Below, in pieces: positions 9,218-18,728 of a stretch of DNA of 64,000 bases (its first letter is position 1; every line of letters begins with the position of its first letter). The DNA lies in contig WGNK01000023.1 of NCBI GenBank assembly GCA_016124535.1, forward strand, positions 1 through 64,000, given 5' to 3'. Origin of the DNA: Azospirillum sp. (GTDB lineage Bacteria > Pseudomonadota > Alphaproteobacteria > Azospirillales > Azospirillaceae). The notes beneath the pieces were generated by a model. The model saw nothing but the letters and a program-made list of their open reading frames with translations, made no database searches and was not told where the DNA came from. A program made the translations under genes and the position numbers.

Positions 9218-10127
9218 GCGACCCGCGACCGGCTTCGTGCTCGGCGCCGATGACTATGGGCTGTCCCCGGGGGTGAGCCGGGCGATCGTCGATCTGATCG
9301 AACGGGGGCGCCTGTCGGCAACCGGCTGCATGACCGTCTCGCCGTTCTGGCCCGAGCATGCCACCTGGCTGCGCCCGCTCGCCGGCCAGGCCGATATCGG
9401 CCTCCACCTGACCCTGACCGACCACACCCCGCTCGGTGCCATGCCTTTGACCGCACCGTCGGGGCGCTTGCCACCGCTCGCCGGCCTGATGCGGCGCGCG
9501 CTCGGCGGCGGGCTCGACGGCTGCGAAATCCGGATTCAGGTTGCGCGCCAGATCGCCGCCTTCATCGACGTCTTCGGCCAACCGCCGGACTTCATTGATG
9601 GCCATCACCATGTCCATCAACTGCCGACGGTGCGGGAGGCGGTGGTCGAAGCCCTCCAGGCCCTGCCCGGAGCCTATGTCCGGCGCTGCGGCGAGCCGGT
9701 GACGGCGGTGCTGCGGCGCGGCATCGCGGTCGCCAAGACGCTGCTGATCAGCCGGCTCGGCGAGGGGTTGGCACGGCTGATCGAGCGCGCGCGCATTCCG
9801 TCGAATTCCAGCTTCCGCGGCGTCTACGATTTCGGCGAGCGCCCGGCCTATGGCGAGGTCTTCGAAAAATTCGTCGATCGGGTCGATGCCCCCAGGGGCG
9901 GCCGCTCCGGCGGTCCGCTCGGTGGTCGAGCACTGGTGATGTGCCATCCCGCTCTGCCCGATGATGTCCTGGCCGGTCTCGACCCGGTCGTGGCGGCGCG
10001 CCAGGTCGAGTACCGCTACTTTCGCAGCGACCGCTTCGCCGATCTGCTGGCCCGGCGCCAGCTTGCGGTGACCCGGTTCGCCGCACCCGCGGCCGGCGAA
10101 GCGAGGGGCTACGCCGGCGGGCGGTGA
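9210..10127 (+). CDS. hpnK: ChbG/HpnK (YdjC-like) family polysaccharide/hopanoid deacetylase
   Basis: About 305 residues. The metal site pattern is visible: GADDYGLSPG near the N-terminus (Asp ligand) and DGHHHVHQLP near residue 130 (His ligands). The overall fold and length match HpnK, the hopanoid-associated member, rather than chitooligosaccharide deacetylase. No other hopanoid genes are nearby, so the substrate is not settled. The ATG at 9210 overlaps the stop of the binding-protein gene (ATGTCTGA), which implies translational coupling. The 3' end overlaps the convergent histidine kinase gene by 19 bases. Confidence 0.75.
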   Translation: MSERPATGFVLGADDYGLSPGVSRAIVDLIERGRLSATGCMTVSPFWPEHATWLRPLAGQADIGLHLTLTDHTPLGAMPLTAPSGRLPPLAGLMRRALGGGLDGCEIRIQVARQIAAFIDVFGQPPDFIDGHHHVHQLPTVREAVVEALQALPGAYVRRCGEPVTAVLRRGIAVAKTLLISRLGEGLARLIERARIPSNSSFRGVYDFGERPAYGEVFEKFVDRVDAPRGGRSGGPLGGRALVMCHPALPDDVLAGLDPVVAARQVEYRYFRSDRFADLLARRQLAVTRFAAPAAGEARGYAGGR

Positions 10128-12529
10128 TCCGGCGACGGGGCCAGAACGCGCTGAATCGCGGCTTCGGTCGCCGCCGCTGCTTCCGTCAGGGCGAAGACCT
10201 GGCCCTGGTCGGGGAGGCCAAGGTCGCAGGCGGTCTGCAGCTCCGCCGCCGCCGTGGTCAGGCGATAGGCGCCGAAATTAGCCGCCATACCCTTCAGGCT
10301 GTGGCTGGCCTGCCGGGCGGACCGGGGGTCGGCGGCGGCCAGCCCGGCCAGAATCCGCCCGGTCAGGGTCCCGATCGCATTCAGGAATTCCCGCATCAAG
10401 CCGCGGAAGGCTTCCGGACCCAAAGAGGTGCGCAACTCGTCGAGATGCCCGGTGTCGAGGATCGGTGTCGGGTCGGGCGGCGACGGCAGCGCCAAAGGTA
10501 CCCCGGTGACGCTATCGCCGACCGCTCTGGCGATCACCTGCCGCAGCGCCGCCCATTGGATCGGCTTGGTCAGGAAGCCGCTGAATCCGGCATGCGCGAT
10601 TTCTTCCTTTTCCTGGGCCAGAACGTCGGCGGTCAGGGCAAATACCGGGACGCCGCCCAGCGGCGGGCCGAGGGCGCGGATGCACGTGGTCGCGGTCAGC
10701 CCGTCCATCCCGGGCATGTGCAGGTCCATCAGCACCAGGTCGAAGCGTCGCTCCCGGACCGCGGCCAAAGCTGCCGCGCCATCATTGACCGCTTCGACGA
10801 CATGTCCGTCGCGCTTCAGCATCTCGACGACCAGGCGGCTGTTGACGTCGACGTCCTCAGCCAGCAGGATCCGGGCTGGCCGCAGCGTCTGCGGCGCCAT
10901 CGCGAGCGGTGGCCGCTCCACCGGTGAGCCGCGCCGCATCCGCAGCCGGCAGATGAAACTGGTTCCGACCCCTGGGGTGCTGCGGACTTCGATAGTGCCG
11001 CCCATCGCCCCGACCAGGCGCCGGCAGATCACCAGCCCGAGGCCGGTGCCGCCGACCCGGCGCGAGCGACTGTCGTCGAGTTGGGCGAAGGGTTGGAACA
11101 GGTGATCCATTTTTTCAGCCGGGATGCCGACCCCGGTATCGATCACCGAACAGCGCAGCACGATGCCGTCGAAGCCCTCGGCATCGCTTTCCAGCCTGAC
11201 CGTCACGGAGCCGGCATCGGTGAATTTGATGGCGTTGCTGATCAGGTTGAACAGGATCTGGCTCAGCCGGTTCTCGTCGCCTTTGACCCAGCGGCAGGTT
11301 CCGGGCGCGATCTCCAGATGCAAAGCCAGGTGTTTCTTCGAGGCCTGCGGCGTGTAGAGTGCGACCACCCGCCGGACCGTTCCGGGCAGATCGAAATCCT
11401 CCTCGCTCAATTCCAGATAGCCGGCGTCGATCCGCGAGTAATCGAGGATGTCGTTGAGAATCGCCATCAAGGTCGATGCCGAACTGCGCATCACCGCCAG
11501 AGTTTCGCGTTGCCCCTGGGTCAGCGGCTCGGTGGCGAGGAGGTCGATCAGCCCGAGAACGCCGGTCATCGGCGTCCGCAACTCGTGGCTCATGACGGCA
11601 AGGAAGCGGGATTTGGCGTGGTCGGCCTGTTCCGCCGCCTGCTGTGCCCGTTCTGCCGAGTCCTTGGCCGCGCCCAGCTCCGCAGTACGCCCTGCAACTT
11701 GCTGCTCCAGTCGGCCGCGCAGCAGGCGGTGACCGGCAATTTCCTCGCGCAATCGGTCGACCAGCCGGTTGAACGCCCGTTCCAATTGGTCGAATTCGGC
11801 GCTGTCGCCGCGGTCGTCGGACAGCCGCAGCGTTGCCTCCGGCGAGTCCAGCCGGATCGCCGCCATCGCGTCGGCGAGCCGATGGAGTGGTCTGGTCAAT
11901 AGGCGGTTGAAGACAAAGCGGAATATGAACCAAAGGGCGACAAGTTTGACGAGCGAAAAGAACAAGATCAAGGCCACTGCCGTAGAGATATGATCGATGA
12001 TCTTCAGTGGTGTGGAATAAAGTACCAGATAGCCGACCACAGTCGTGCCGACCTCATGCTGGAAAACGACTTCATGACGATAGCTGATCAGGCAACAGTG
12101 AAATCCACTATTGTCGGGGATTTCCTGGCCGTTACTATCCAGTTGGCGTATCCCGCCGTTGCGCCCGGCCACCAGCCCGATTGCCGCGAAGGCATGGGCC
12201 TGGCGATGATCGAGCACCTCGACGCCGGTGACCCAGGGCAGGTTCATCAGGCCGCGGGTGGCGGACCAGATGCCATCGTCGTCGAGTGACCACAAGGCGC
12301 TGCCCAAAGGCCCGGCGAAACTTCGGGAAAAAATTGCCAGATCGGATTCAACCGCGGCCCTGGTCCGGACATAATGCTCGGCAATCTGCACCGCGGTCGA
12401 GATGGCGGCGATCGCAAGATAGGACATGAAGCAGATCCGAAAGACGCGGGCAGCAAGCGGCGGGTGACTTTTGGGTGTTGCCAAGTCACCTCGCCCCAAA
12501 CTGCGAGGGGATGCGGTCAAATGCACCAT
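10109..12529 (-). CDS. Membrane hybrid sensor histidine kinase (HAMP-HisKA-HATPase-REC-Hpt)
   Basis: About 806 residues from ATG 12529. Membrane segments at about residues 31-50 and 183-206 flank a periplasmic sensor of about 130 residues. A HAMP linker (NRLLTRPLHRLADAM) and coiled coil follow. The kinase core has SHELRTPM with the phosphorylated His near residue 315, the N-box NLISNAIKFTD, and GVGIP / GGTGLGL ATP-binding loops. The C-terminus carries a receiver (LAEDVDVNS, LVLMDLHMPGMDG) and an Hpt domain (ASHSLKGMAANFGA). This is a complete phosphorelay in one chain. It lies 19 bases after a periplasmic binding-protein gene, which probably supplies the ligand signal. A separate output regulator is not visible nearby. 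Confidence 0.93.
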   Translation of the reverse strand: MVHLTASPRSLGRGDLATPKSHPPLAARVFRICFMSYLAIAAISTAVQIAEHYVRTRAAVESDLAIFSRSFAGPLGSALWSLDDDGIWSATRGLMNLPWVTGVEVLDHRQAHAFAAIGLVAGRNGGIRQLDSNGQEIPDNSGFHCCLISYRHEVVFQHEVGTTVVGYLVLYSTPLKIIDHISTAVALILFFSLVKLVALWFIFRFVFNRLLTRPLHRLADAMAAIRLDSPEATLRLSDDRGDSAEFDQLERAFNRLVDRLREEIAGHRLLRGRLEQQVAGRTAELGAAKDSAERAQQAAEQADHAKSRFLAVMSHELRTPMTGVLGLIDLLATEPLTQGQRETLAVMRSSASTLMAILNDILDYSRIDAGYLELSEEDFDLPGTVRRVVALYTPQASKKHLALHLEIAPGTCRWVKGDENRLSQILFNLISNAIKFTDAGSVTVRLESDAEGFDGIVLRCSVIDTGVGIPAEKMDHLFQPFAQLDDSRSRRVGGTGLGLVICRRLVGAMGGTIEVRSTPGVGTSFICRLRMRRGSPVERPPLAMAPQTLRPARILLAEDVDVNSRLVVEMLKRDGHVVEAVNDGAAALAAVRERRFDLVLMDLHMPGMDGLTATTCIRALGPPLGGVPVFALTADVLAQEKEEIAHAGFSGFLTKPIQWAALRQVIARAVGDSVTGVPLALPSPPDPTPILDTGHLDELRTSLGPEAFRGLMREFLNAIGTLTGRILAGLAAADPRSARQASHSLKGMAANFGAYRLTTAAAELQTACDLGLPDQGQVFALTEAAAATEAAIQRVLAPSPDHRPPA

Positions 12530-12548
12530 CCTTATTCCGAGCAGGTCC

Positions 12549-13370
12549 TTATTCAGAGTAGGTATAGAGTATTGAGTCAAAGGCCTCGGATTCTTTGATC
12601 GACCGGATTGCGCCCCAGATATACTCTGCCAGGCGCGGATTTTCGCCGTAAAAACCGTGGGATAACAGCAAGTAGTATGGTTTGGAGACAATCGGCGTCG
12701 GAATTTTTTCGACCGCGGCATATTGGACCGGGTCATGGCGGAGGAAAATGTCGGTCATGTTTTCCAGGTCGGCAACCGCGCTGATCCGGTGATTGAGCAA
12801 CTTGATCAAGTTTATCGCCTTGCCGCGGTCCTCCTCGATCGCGATGCCCAGCCTTTTGAGGTCATTGATGACCGAATAGCCGATCGTCACCCCGACCGGA
12901 AGGTCGGCGCCGACGACGGTCTTGCCGTCCCAACCGAAGCCGGAGCCGCGCAGCCGGTAGAAGGCATAGGACTGGTCGAAGATTGCGCGGGTCGGATCCG
13001 GCTCGCCGTTGCTGGTCATCGGATAGACCCCCAGCTGCATGCGCTCGGGCACGAAGCTGGCGTGGAACACGCCATCGATCTCGTTGGTTTCCAACAGGTA
13101 GAGCGCGCGCTTCCACGGCATTCGTTCATAGCTGAAGGTGATCCCGAGCTGGCTTTCGACCAGCCGCAGCAGCTCCAGCGTCAGTCCCGGATGGTGCCAG
13201 TCGATCGCGGTGCCTTCACCCAGATACCGCGGTGGATTGGGCGTCGGCTCGAATGCCAGCCTGATCGGCCGGTTGGCGGCGGCAGGGTCGGCGGCGAAGG
13301 CTGGAAAACTGCCGCAGAGGCTCAGGACGGTGCCGGCGAGGAAAGCGGCGATCCGCCAGGTTCGAGACAT
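12549..13370 (-). CDS. Periplasmic solute-binding protein (SBP_bac_3-like), likely sensor partner
   Basis: A 273-residue protein with a Sec signal peptide ending in PAFAAD (about residue 27). The body has the two-lobe type III binding-protein pattern: LTLELLRLVESQLGITFSYERMPWKRAL, then GVFHASF, and an internal IGYSVIND region. It should bind a small polar molecule in the periplasm. No ABC permease is adjacent. Instead the hybrid kinase starts 19 bases downstream on the same strand, so I infer that it presents its ligand to that kinase. The ligand is unknown. Confidence 0.75.
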   Translation of the reverse strand: MSRTWRIAAFLAGTVLSLCGSFPAFAADPAAANRPIRLAFEPTPNPPRYLGEGTAIDWHHPGLTLELLRLVESQLGITFSYERMPWKRALYLLETNEIDGVFHASFVPERMQLGVYPMTSNGEPDPTRAIFDQSYAFYRLRGSGFGWDGKTVVGADLPVGVTIGYSVINDLKRLGIAIEEDRGKAINLIKLLNHRISAVADLENMTDIFLRHDPVQYAAVEKIPTPIVSKPYYLLLSHGFYGENPRLAEYIWGAIRSIKESEAFDSILYTYSE

Positions 13371-13591
13371 AACACGCTCCGGTCACGGCAACCAAGAATA
13401 GTTCTACCTAACACGTCGGCCGGCCGACCAGCAATCACGGCGGCGGTACACCGGGGTGGCATCCGGCCCGCTCTGGCGTTGAATTCGGCGACAAACAGCA
13501 TCCTGGACCGGACGACTGAGGGGCGGCCGGAATGATTCCCGGTGTGAGGGCCTGTTACACTTTGAAGTTGATTCTGGTTGACCAACGGTCG

Positions 13592-15400
13592 TCACCGGGG
13601 CAATCCCGCCGCGACCGGGACCAGCGGCCAGAACATCGGGATCAGAAACGAGGCGGTTATCCAAAAGATCAGGTTGAGCGGCAACCCGACCTTGACGAAA
13701 TCGACATAGCGATAGCCCCCGGCGCCATAGACGAAGGTGTTGGTCTGGTAGCCGATCGGCGTCGTGAAACTGGCCGAGGCGCCGAACATCACCGCGACCA
13801 GAAAGGGCCGCGGGTCGACACCGAGCTGGTGGGCGACGCCGATCGCGATCGGGCTGATCAGCACGCCGACCGCATTGTTGCTGACGAATTCGGTCAGGAC
13901 CCAGGTCAGAAAATAAAGCATCGACAGCATGATGCCGGGGCCGAGATGGCCGAAGGCATGGGTGACCCCGGTCGCGATCACGGTCACTGCGCCGGATTTC
14001 TCCAGGGCGATGCCCAGCGTCAGCATGCCGAAGATCATGAACAGAATCGGCCATTCGATGGCACGGTAGGCGTCTTCGCCGTCGAGGCAGCCGGCCACCA
14101 CCACGACCACGGCGGCGATCAGCGCCAGTCCGGCGATCGGCATGACCTCCAGTGCCGCCAGCGCGACCACCGCAACCACCGCGAGGATCGCCAGCCAGGC
14201 CTTGCTCTGCCGCATCGGCTGGTGCTGGGGTTCGCTGAGGTTGATCAGGTCGCCGGCTTCGACCAGGCGCCGCACCCCGTCGGGCGGGCCTTCGAGCATG
14301 ACGGTGTCGCCGATCTCAAGGCGCATGTGTTCGAACTTGTTGGTCAGGTTGATACCCTGGCGATGCACCGCGATGATATAGACACCGTAGCGTCGGCGCA
14401 GGTTGAACTCGGCGAGGCGGTGGTCGACAAATTTCGAGCGTGGACCGACAATGCCCTCGACGACCTTGGTGCTGCGGGTCGAAACCTCGTGCAGTGCGTC
14501 TTGTTGTTCGAATACGATGCCGTCACGCTCGCGCAGGCCGAGCAGCCCGGCGACCGCCGCCTTGATCAGCAGGCGGTCGCCGGCTTCGAGGCGGACCGCG
14601 GCGAGGTCGTGGCGCAGGCTGTCGTCGCGCCGGACCACGTCAATCACCCGGCCGCCCGACAGCTTGTTCAATCTGGCCTCGGCCAGGCTTTGGCCGACCA
14701 GGGTCGAATTGGCCGGCACGATCATCTCGGTCAGGAACTGGCGTGGCGGCAGGCTCGACAACAGGCCGGCGGTGGTCTCCCGGTCGGGCAGCAGATGGTA
14801 TCCGATGAAAATCAGATACAGCATGCCGATCGCGGCCATGATCGCGCCGAACAGGCTGATCTCGAACAGACCGAACGGCGCCTGGCCGAGGCGTTGGGCG
14901 ACGCCGTCGACCAGCAGGTTGGTCGAAGTCCCGATCAGGGTGCAGGTGCCACCCATGATTGCGGCATAGGACAGAGGTATCAATAGCTTGGAGGGAGCCA
15001 GGCCGAGATGCTGGGCCAGGCGGAAGGTGACCGGGGTCAAGATTACCACCACCGGCGTATTGTTGATAAAGGCGGACAGCACCACCGAGATGGCGATCAG
15101 GCCGGTCAGGGCGAGCAGTTTGGTTCGGCCGACCACCCGCGTCGCGGTATCGCCCATGGCGTCGATACAGCCGGTGCGCTCCAGCGCGGCACTCAGCACG
15201 AACATCGCGCCCACCGTGACCACGCCACTGTTGCTGAATACGCCCAGCACTTCGCGGGTGGTCAGGACGCCGGTGACCAGCAATGCCGCCGTGGTCGCCA
15301 GCGCCACCAGGTCCGGCGGCAGGCGCTCGCTGATGAACCCAATCAGCACCGCCGCGAGGAGGGCCAGGACGATGATCTGATCGACGAACGTAGTTTCCAA
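13592..15400 (-). CDS. SLC13/DASS-family anion permease with two RCK_C (TrkA_C) domains
   Basis: About 602 residues with roughly 12 hydrophobic segments split by a cytosolic insert. SAFINNTPVVVILTPV and GTCTLIGTSTNLLVDG are the signature SNT-type motifs of sodium:dicarboxylate/sulfate carriers (SLC13). They recur as EFVSNNAVGVLISPIAIGVA and GYQTNTFVYG in the second half. The central insert holds two RCK_C-like domains (GQSLAEARLN..., VDHRLAEFNLR...). Bacterial members with this layout are usually annotated as sulfate or dicarboxylate transporters; the substrate here is unknown. I chose TTG 15400, preceded by AGGGGGGCGA, over an ATG at 15466. Confidence 0.85.
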   Translation of the reverse strand: METTFVDQIIVLALLAAVLIGFISERLPPDLVALATTAALLVTGVLTTREVLGVFSNSGVVTVGAMFVLSAALERTGCIDAMGDTATRVVGRTKLLALTGLIAISVVLSAFINNTPVVVILTPVTFRLAQHLGLAPSKLLIPLSYAAIMGGTCTLIGTSTNLLVDGVAQRLGQAPFGLFEISLFGAIMAAIGMLYLIFIGYHLLPDRETTAGLLSSLPPRQFLTEMIVPANSTLVGQSLAEARLNKLSGGRVIDVVRRDDSLRHDLAAVRLEAGDRLLIKAAVAGLLGLRERDGIVFEQQDALHEVSTRSTKVVEGIVGPRSKFVDHRLAEFNLRRRYGVYIIAVHRQGINLTNKFEHMRLEIGDTVMLEGPPDGVRRLVEAGDLINLSEPQHQPMRQSKAWLAILAVVAVVALAALEVMPIAGLALIAAVVVVVAGCLDGEDAYRAIEWPILFMIFGMLTLGIALEKSGAVTVIATGVTHAFGHLGPGIMLSMLYFLTWVLTEFVSNNAVGVLISPIAIGVAHQLGVDPRPFLVAVMFGASASFTTPIGYQTNTFVYGAGGYRYVDFVKVGLPLNLIFWITASFLIPMFWPLVPVAAGLPR

Positions 15401-15543
15401 TCGCCCCCCCTGAATCGCCCTCCTCGTGACAAGGGCACCGTATGCCGGGTGCCAAGCGCACCTCATCCCGGTGCTGCGAGTGTTTTCAGAAATGGTTGGT
15501 CCGTCAACCGATCTCTTCGACCGCACCCATTTGGGGTGATCCT

Positions 15544-15575
15544 GATCCCGGTCGGACCTGATCCCGGTCGGACCT
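15544..15575. repeat. 16-bp perfect tandem duplication
   Basis: The unit GATCCCGGTCGGACCT occurs twice in a row, at 15544-15559 and 15560-15575. It is in the intergenic gap upstream of the SLC13-type gene. Confidence 0.95.
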
Positions 15576-15617
15576 GGCTCGACCGGGACCCGGCCACCGG
15601 CGCCCCGGACGCCGGCA

Positions 15618-16043
15618 TCACTCGACCCGATCGGCCTCGGCCATGATCAGGAAGTTGCCGTCCCGCCATTGGGTCTCGCGCAGCGCTGCGACGAAGCTGA
15701 CCTTCTGGTCGGGCTTGAAGCCGGAGCTTTTCGATTTGGCGATCCGGAACTTGACCTCGGCGGGGTATTGACCGGAGGTGTCGCCGTCCAAATCGATCAA
15801 CAGATAATTAACCTCGACATAGTCATCCTCGAATTCCTTGGCCACTTCGACGACGGTGCCCTGCCATTTGACTTTCTGTCCGGATATCGTCTTGAAGTAA
15901 GAAACGAAGGCGGATTCATCTCCGGATTTTGCCTTGGCGGCGATATCAGAAAATGTCAGGTTTGAGATTTTATCTTCACCGCAGCCAGAGATACCCGCGG
16001 CGATTGCCGCTGCCGCGATTGCCGTCAGCATCCTCTTGGTCAT
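15618..16043 (-). CDS. Small lipoprotein of unknown function
   Basis: 141 residues from ATG 16043, which has GGGAG about 10 bases upstream. The N-terminus MTKRMLTAIAAAAIAAGISGC is a lipoprotein signal with the lipobox cysteine at residue 21. The mature part has an OB-like alternation of strands (VKWQGTVVEV, VNYLLIDLDG, VSFVAALRET) and contains no enzyme motif I recognise. It resembles small bacterial OB-fold/tRNA_anti-like lipoproteins only in general pattern. It is transcribed toward the SLC13-type transporter gene but separated by more than 200 bases. Confidence 0.75.
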   Translation of the reverse strand: MTKRMLTAIAAAAIAAGISGCGEDKISNLTFSDIAAKAKSGDESAFVSYFKTISGQKVKWQGTVVEVAKEFEDDYVEVNYLLIDLDGDTSGQYPAEVKFRIAKSKSSGFKPDQKVSFVAALRETQWRDGNFLIMAEADRVE

Positions 16044-16266
16044 TTCTTGATTCTCCCGAAGCCCAGGATTTTTTGCTCCCACGACGGTCAAGACCGCCCG
16101 CGGGCCCCCGACAGTAGCAGAGTTCCACAACCGAAGTCTGCCATGGCAGCGCCCGACCCAACCCTGACCGGGGCCGATCGCCGCTCAGCGGCCGGACTCG
16201 CAGCGCCCTCGACGCCGGGAACTCCGGCGGTCGGCAGCCGCGGCGGCCGGAGACCGCGGTCGCGCC

Positions 16267-16524
16267 CTAGCGCGGCTCGTAGCCGCGCTGGCGCATGCAG
16301 GTGCTGAAAATCTCGTCGCGATATTTATACTGGGGGGTCTCGGGCAGGGGTTGACGGGTGTAACCGCGCAGCTGCATTTGCACTGCCACGCTTTCGCTGC
16401 ATTGTTCCTTGGCGGTATCGAGAGTACTGTCGGTGGACTGCCACTCGGTCTTGGACGAGCCCGAGCCGCATCCGGCCAGAACCAGAAGTCCCAGGAGCCA
16501 AGTGGCGTGGCGTGGCCAATGCAT
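16267..16524 (-). CDS. Small lipoprotein, hypothetical
   Basis: 85 residues. The start ATG 16524 has GGGGAG eight bases upstream. A signal segment ends in the lipobox LVLAGC (about residue 18), followed by a Gly/Ser linker. The remainder has two cysteines (AKEQCSES and FSTCMRQRGY) that could form a disulfide. The CMRQRGY ending recurs in small alphaproteobacterial envelope lipoproteins; I cannot assign a function. It is divergent from the GT9 gene (start-to-start gap 78 bases). Confidence 0.7.
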   Translation of the reverse strand: MHWPRHATWLLGLLVLAGCGSGSSKTEWQSTDSTLDTAKEQCSESVAVQMQLRGYTRQPLPETPQYKYRDEIFSTCMRQRGYEPR

Positions 16525-16602
16525 CGCACTCTCCCCGATCGAAGCGGCCGAGTCCCACGGCTCTGCGGACGTTCCTGATAGCCCGAAAAATCTCAATCAT
16601 TC

Positions 16603-17547
16603 ATGAATAAGCCGATTCTGGTGATCAAGCTTGGCGCGTTGGGCGACCTCGTGCAGAGCTTTGAGGCCTTCCATGCGATCCGCACCCACCATGCCGGCGA
16701 TCCGGTGATCTTGCTGACCACCCGGCCGTTCGAGGCGCTGGGACGGGCCTGCCCCTGGTTCGACGAGGTCTGGATCGACCAGCGGCCGGGGCTGAAGCGG
16801 CCGCTCGCCTGGTTCCGCCTGATCCGGCGGCTGCGCGGGGCCGGATTTTCCCGGGTCTACGACCTCCAGAGCAATCAGCGTACCGCCTGGTATTTCCGCC
16901 TGCTCGGGCGGCGGCCGCCGCAATGGTCTGGGGCGGTGGCCGGCTGCTCCCATCCGCGGCCGGATTTCCTGGCCCAAAGCGGTCACAACCGCGATCGCCT
17001 GCTCAACCATGTCCGCTCGGCCGGCGTGGCGGTCGGCGAGGCGGCGATCGGTCCGGCGGATCTCTCCTGGCTCGATGCCGACCCCGGCCGGTTCCGGTTG
17101 CCCGAGCGTTTCGTGGTCATGGTGCCGGGGTGTTCGCCCCATCGGCCATATAAGCGCTGGCCGGCCGAACGCTATGCCGAATTGGCCGGCCGGCTGGGCC
17201 GTCGCGGCATCGCCTCGGTGGTCATCGGCACCGCGGCCGACCGGGATGCCGTCGCCACGATCCGCGCCGTGGCGCCTGCGGTGGTCGACTTGTGCGGCCA
17301 GACCAGCCTGGTCGATATCGGTGGCATCGGCCGTGCCGCGCTGGGCGCGGTCGGCAATGACACCGGCCCGATATTTATTCTTTCGGTGGTGGGAACGCCG
17401 ACCCTGATGCTGATGTCGGGCCACACCATTGCCGAGCGTATGGCACCCCTGGGGCCGCGGGTCGCCTGGCTGCAGCGCGAGCATCTCGATACCCTCGCGG
17501 TCGAGGAAGTCGAGGCCGGCTTGTTATTTCGCGGCGGTCATGATTAA
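16603..17547 (+). CDS. Glycosyltransferase family 9 (ADP-heptose:LPS heptosyltransferase-like)
   Basis: A 314-residue cytoplasmic, membrane-peripheral enzyme. It opens with ILVIKLGALGDLVQS, the nucleotide-sugar site of GT9, and has the second motif GCSPHRPYKRWPAERYAELA and GNDTGP near the C-terminus. GT9 enzymes add heptose to the inner core of lipopolysaccharide. Which residue this one adds is unknown. lptF follows about 54 bases downstream on the same strand, consistent with an LPS-related operon. Confidence 0.85.
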   Translation: MNKPILVIKLGALGDLVQSFEAFHAIRTHHAGDPVILLTTRPFEALGRACPWFDEVWIDQRPGLKRPLAWFRLIRRLRGAGFSRVYDLQSNQRTAWYFRLLGRRPPQWSGAVAGCSHPRPDFLAQSGHNRDRLLNHVRSAGVAVGEAAIGPADLSWLDADPGRFRLPERFVVMVPGCSPHRPYKRWPAERYAELAGRLGRRGIASVVIGTAADRDAVATIRAVAPAVVDLCGQTSLVDIGGIGRAALGAVGNDTGPIFILSVVGTPTLMLMSGHTIAERMAPLGPRVAWLQREHLDTLAVEEVEAGLLFRGGHD

Positions 17548-17601
17548 ACAGCCGCGATTAGCGGGTCCGGGGACAGACGGCCCCGGATCAGGGAAGCCGT
17601 G

Positions 17602-18681
17602 ATGACGCTGATCTCCAGGTATCTGTTTCGCAATCTTCTGACCGCCACCGTGTTTGCGACGCTGGCGTTGACCATGACTATCTGGATCACCCAGTCGTTG
17701 CGCCTGATCGACCTGGTGATCAATGCCGGCGCGCCGTTCACGGTGTTCTTCAAGATGATGCTGCTCACCGTGCCGACCTTCATCGGCATCATCCTGCCGG
17801 TGGCATTGGCCGGCGCTATTCTGTTCACCTACAACAAGCTGACCCAGGACAGCGAGCTGGTGGTGATGCGGGCGGTCGGATTCGGCCCCTGGCATCTGGC
17901 CCGGCCGGCGCTGGTCCTGGCTCTGCTCATCAGTTTGGTCGTGTTTCTGCTCAACCTGTTCGCCAGCCCGGCGGCCAACCGCGAATTGGTGCGCCTGCAA
18001 TATGCGGTCAAGCACGAATTCGCGTCGGTGCTGATCCGGGAAGGCACCTTCAGCGATGTCGGCAAGAACCTGACGGTTTACCTGCGCAACCGCGCCGACA
18101 ATGGCGACATGGAAGGGCTGCTGGTCTACGACACCCGCACCGCCGGCAAGGAGGTCACGCTGATCGCCCAGAAGGGGGCGTTGGGCGACGCGCCGGGCGG
18201 CATCCGCATCGTCATGGTCGACGGTCTGCGCCAGGAGGTCGATATCGCCTCCGGCCGCATGTCGGAACTCTATTTCGACCGCTACGTGGTTGATTTTCGC
18301 CTGTTCGATGAGAAGATCGAAGACCGCTTCCCGGATTCCCGCGAGCGCTCGATGAAAGAACTGCTGCGCCCGCCGCCGGAAATTCTGAGCAACCCGCAGC
18401 AGATGCGTCAATTCGCCGCGGAGCTGCACATGCGGTTGTCGACGCCGATTCTGGCGATCAGCTTCACCTTCATCGCGGTGACCTGCCTGCTGTTCGGCGA
18501 ATACAATCGGCGTGGCCAGGGCCAGCGGCTGGCGATTGCCGTCCTGCTGGTGGTGATCCTGCAGGTCGCTTCGATCGGACTGACCGGACTGGCCAATAAG
18601 AACCTGGTGTTCGGTCCCCTGATGTATCTGATCTACGCCTTGCCGATCCTGCCGGCGGCGTGGGTCCTGTCGCACCGCTGA
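17602..18681 (+). CDS. lptF: LPS export ABC transporter permease LptF
   Basis: About 359 residues. Inner-membrane half of the LptB2FG complex that extracts lipopolysaccharide. [17 protein letters not shown] opens the first membrane helix. Two helices follow within the first 110 residues, then a periplasmic beta-jellyroll region (about 120-270), then three helices at the C-terminus; this is the YjgP/YjgQ layout. A GTG just before the ATG (17599) is an alternative start. Its usual partner LptG is not adjacent: the next gene is tkt, 47 bases on. Confidence 0.88.
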   Translation: MTLISRYLFRNLLTATVFATLALTMTIWITQSLRLIDLVINAGAPFTVFFKMMLLTVPTFIGIILPVALAGAILFTYNKLTQDSELVVMRAVGFGPWHLARPALVLALLISLVVFLLNLFASPAANRELVRLQYAVKHEFASVLIREGTFSDVGKNLTVYLRNRADNGDMEGLLVYDTRTAGKEVTLIAQKGALGDAPGGIRIVMVDGLRQEVDIASGRMSELYFDRYVVDFRLFDEKIEDRFPDSRERSMKELLRPPPEILSNPQQMRQFAAELHMRLSTPILAISFTFIAVTCLLFGEYNRRGQGQRLAIAVLLVVILQVASIGLTGLANKNLVFGPLMYLIYALPILPAAWVLSHR

Positions 18682-18728
18682 ACCCGCCGAGCCGTTTCGG
18701 CGCATTCAACTCTCGACGAGGAAAGACC

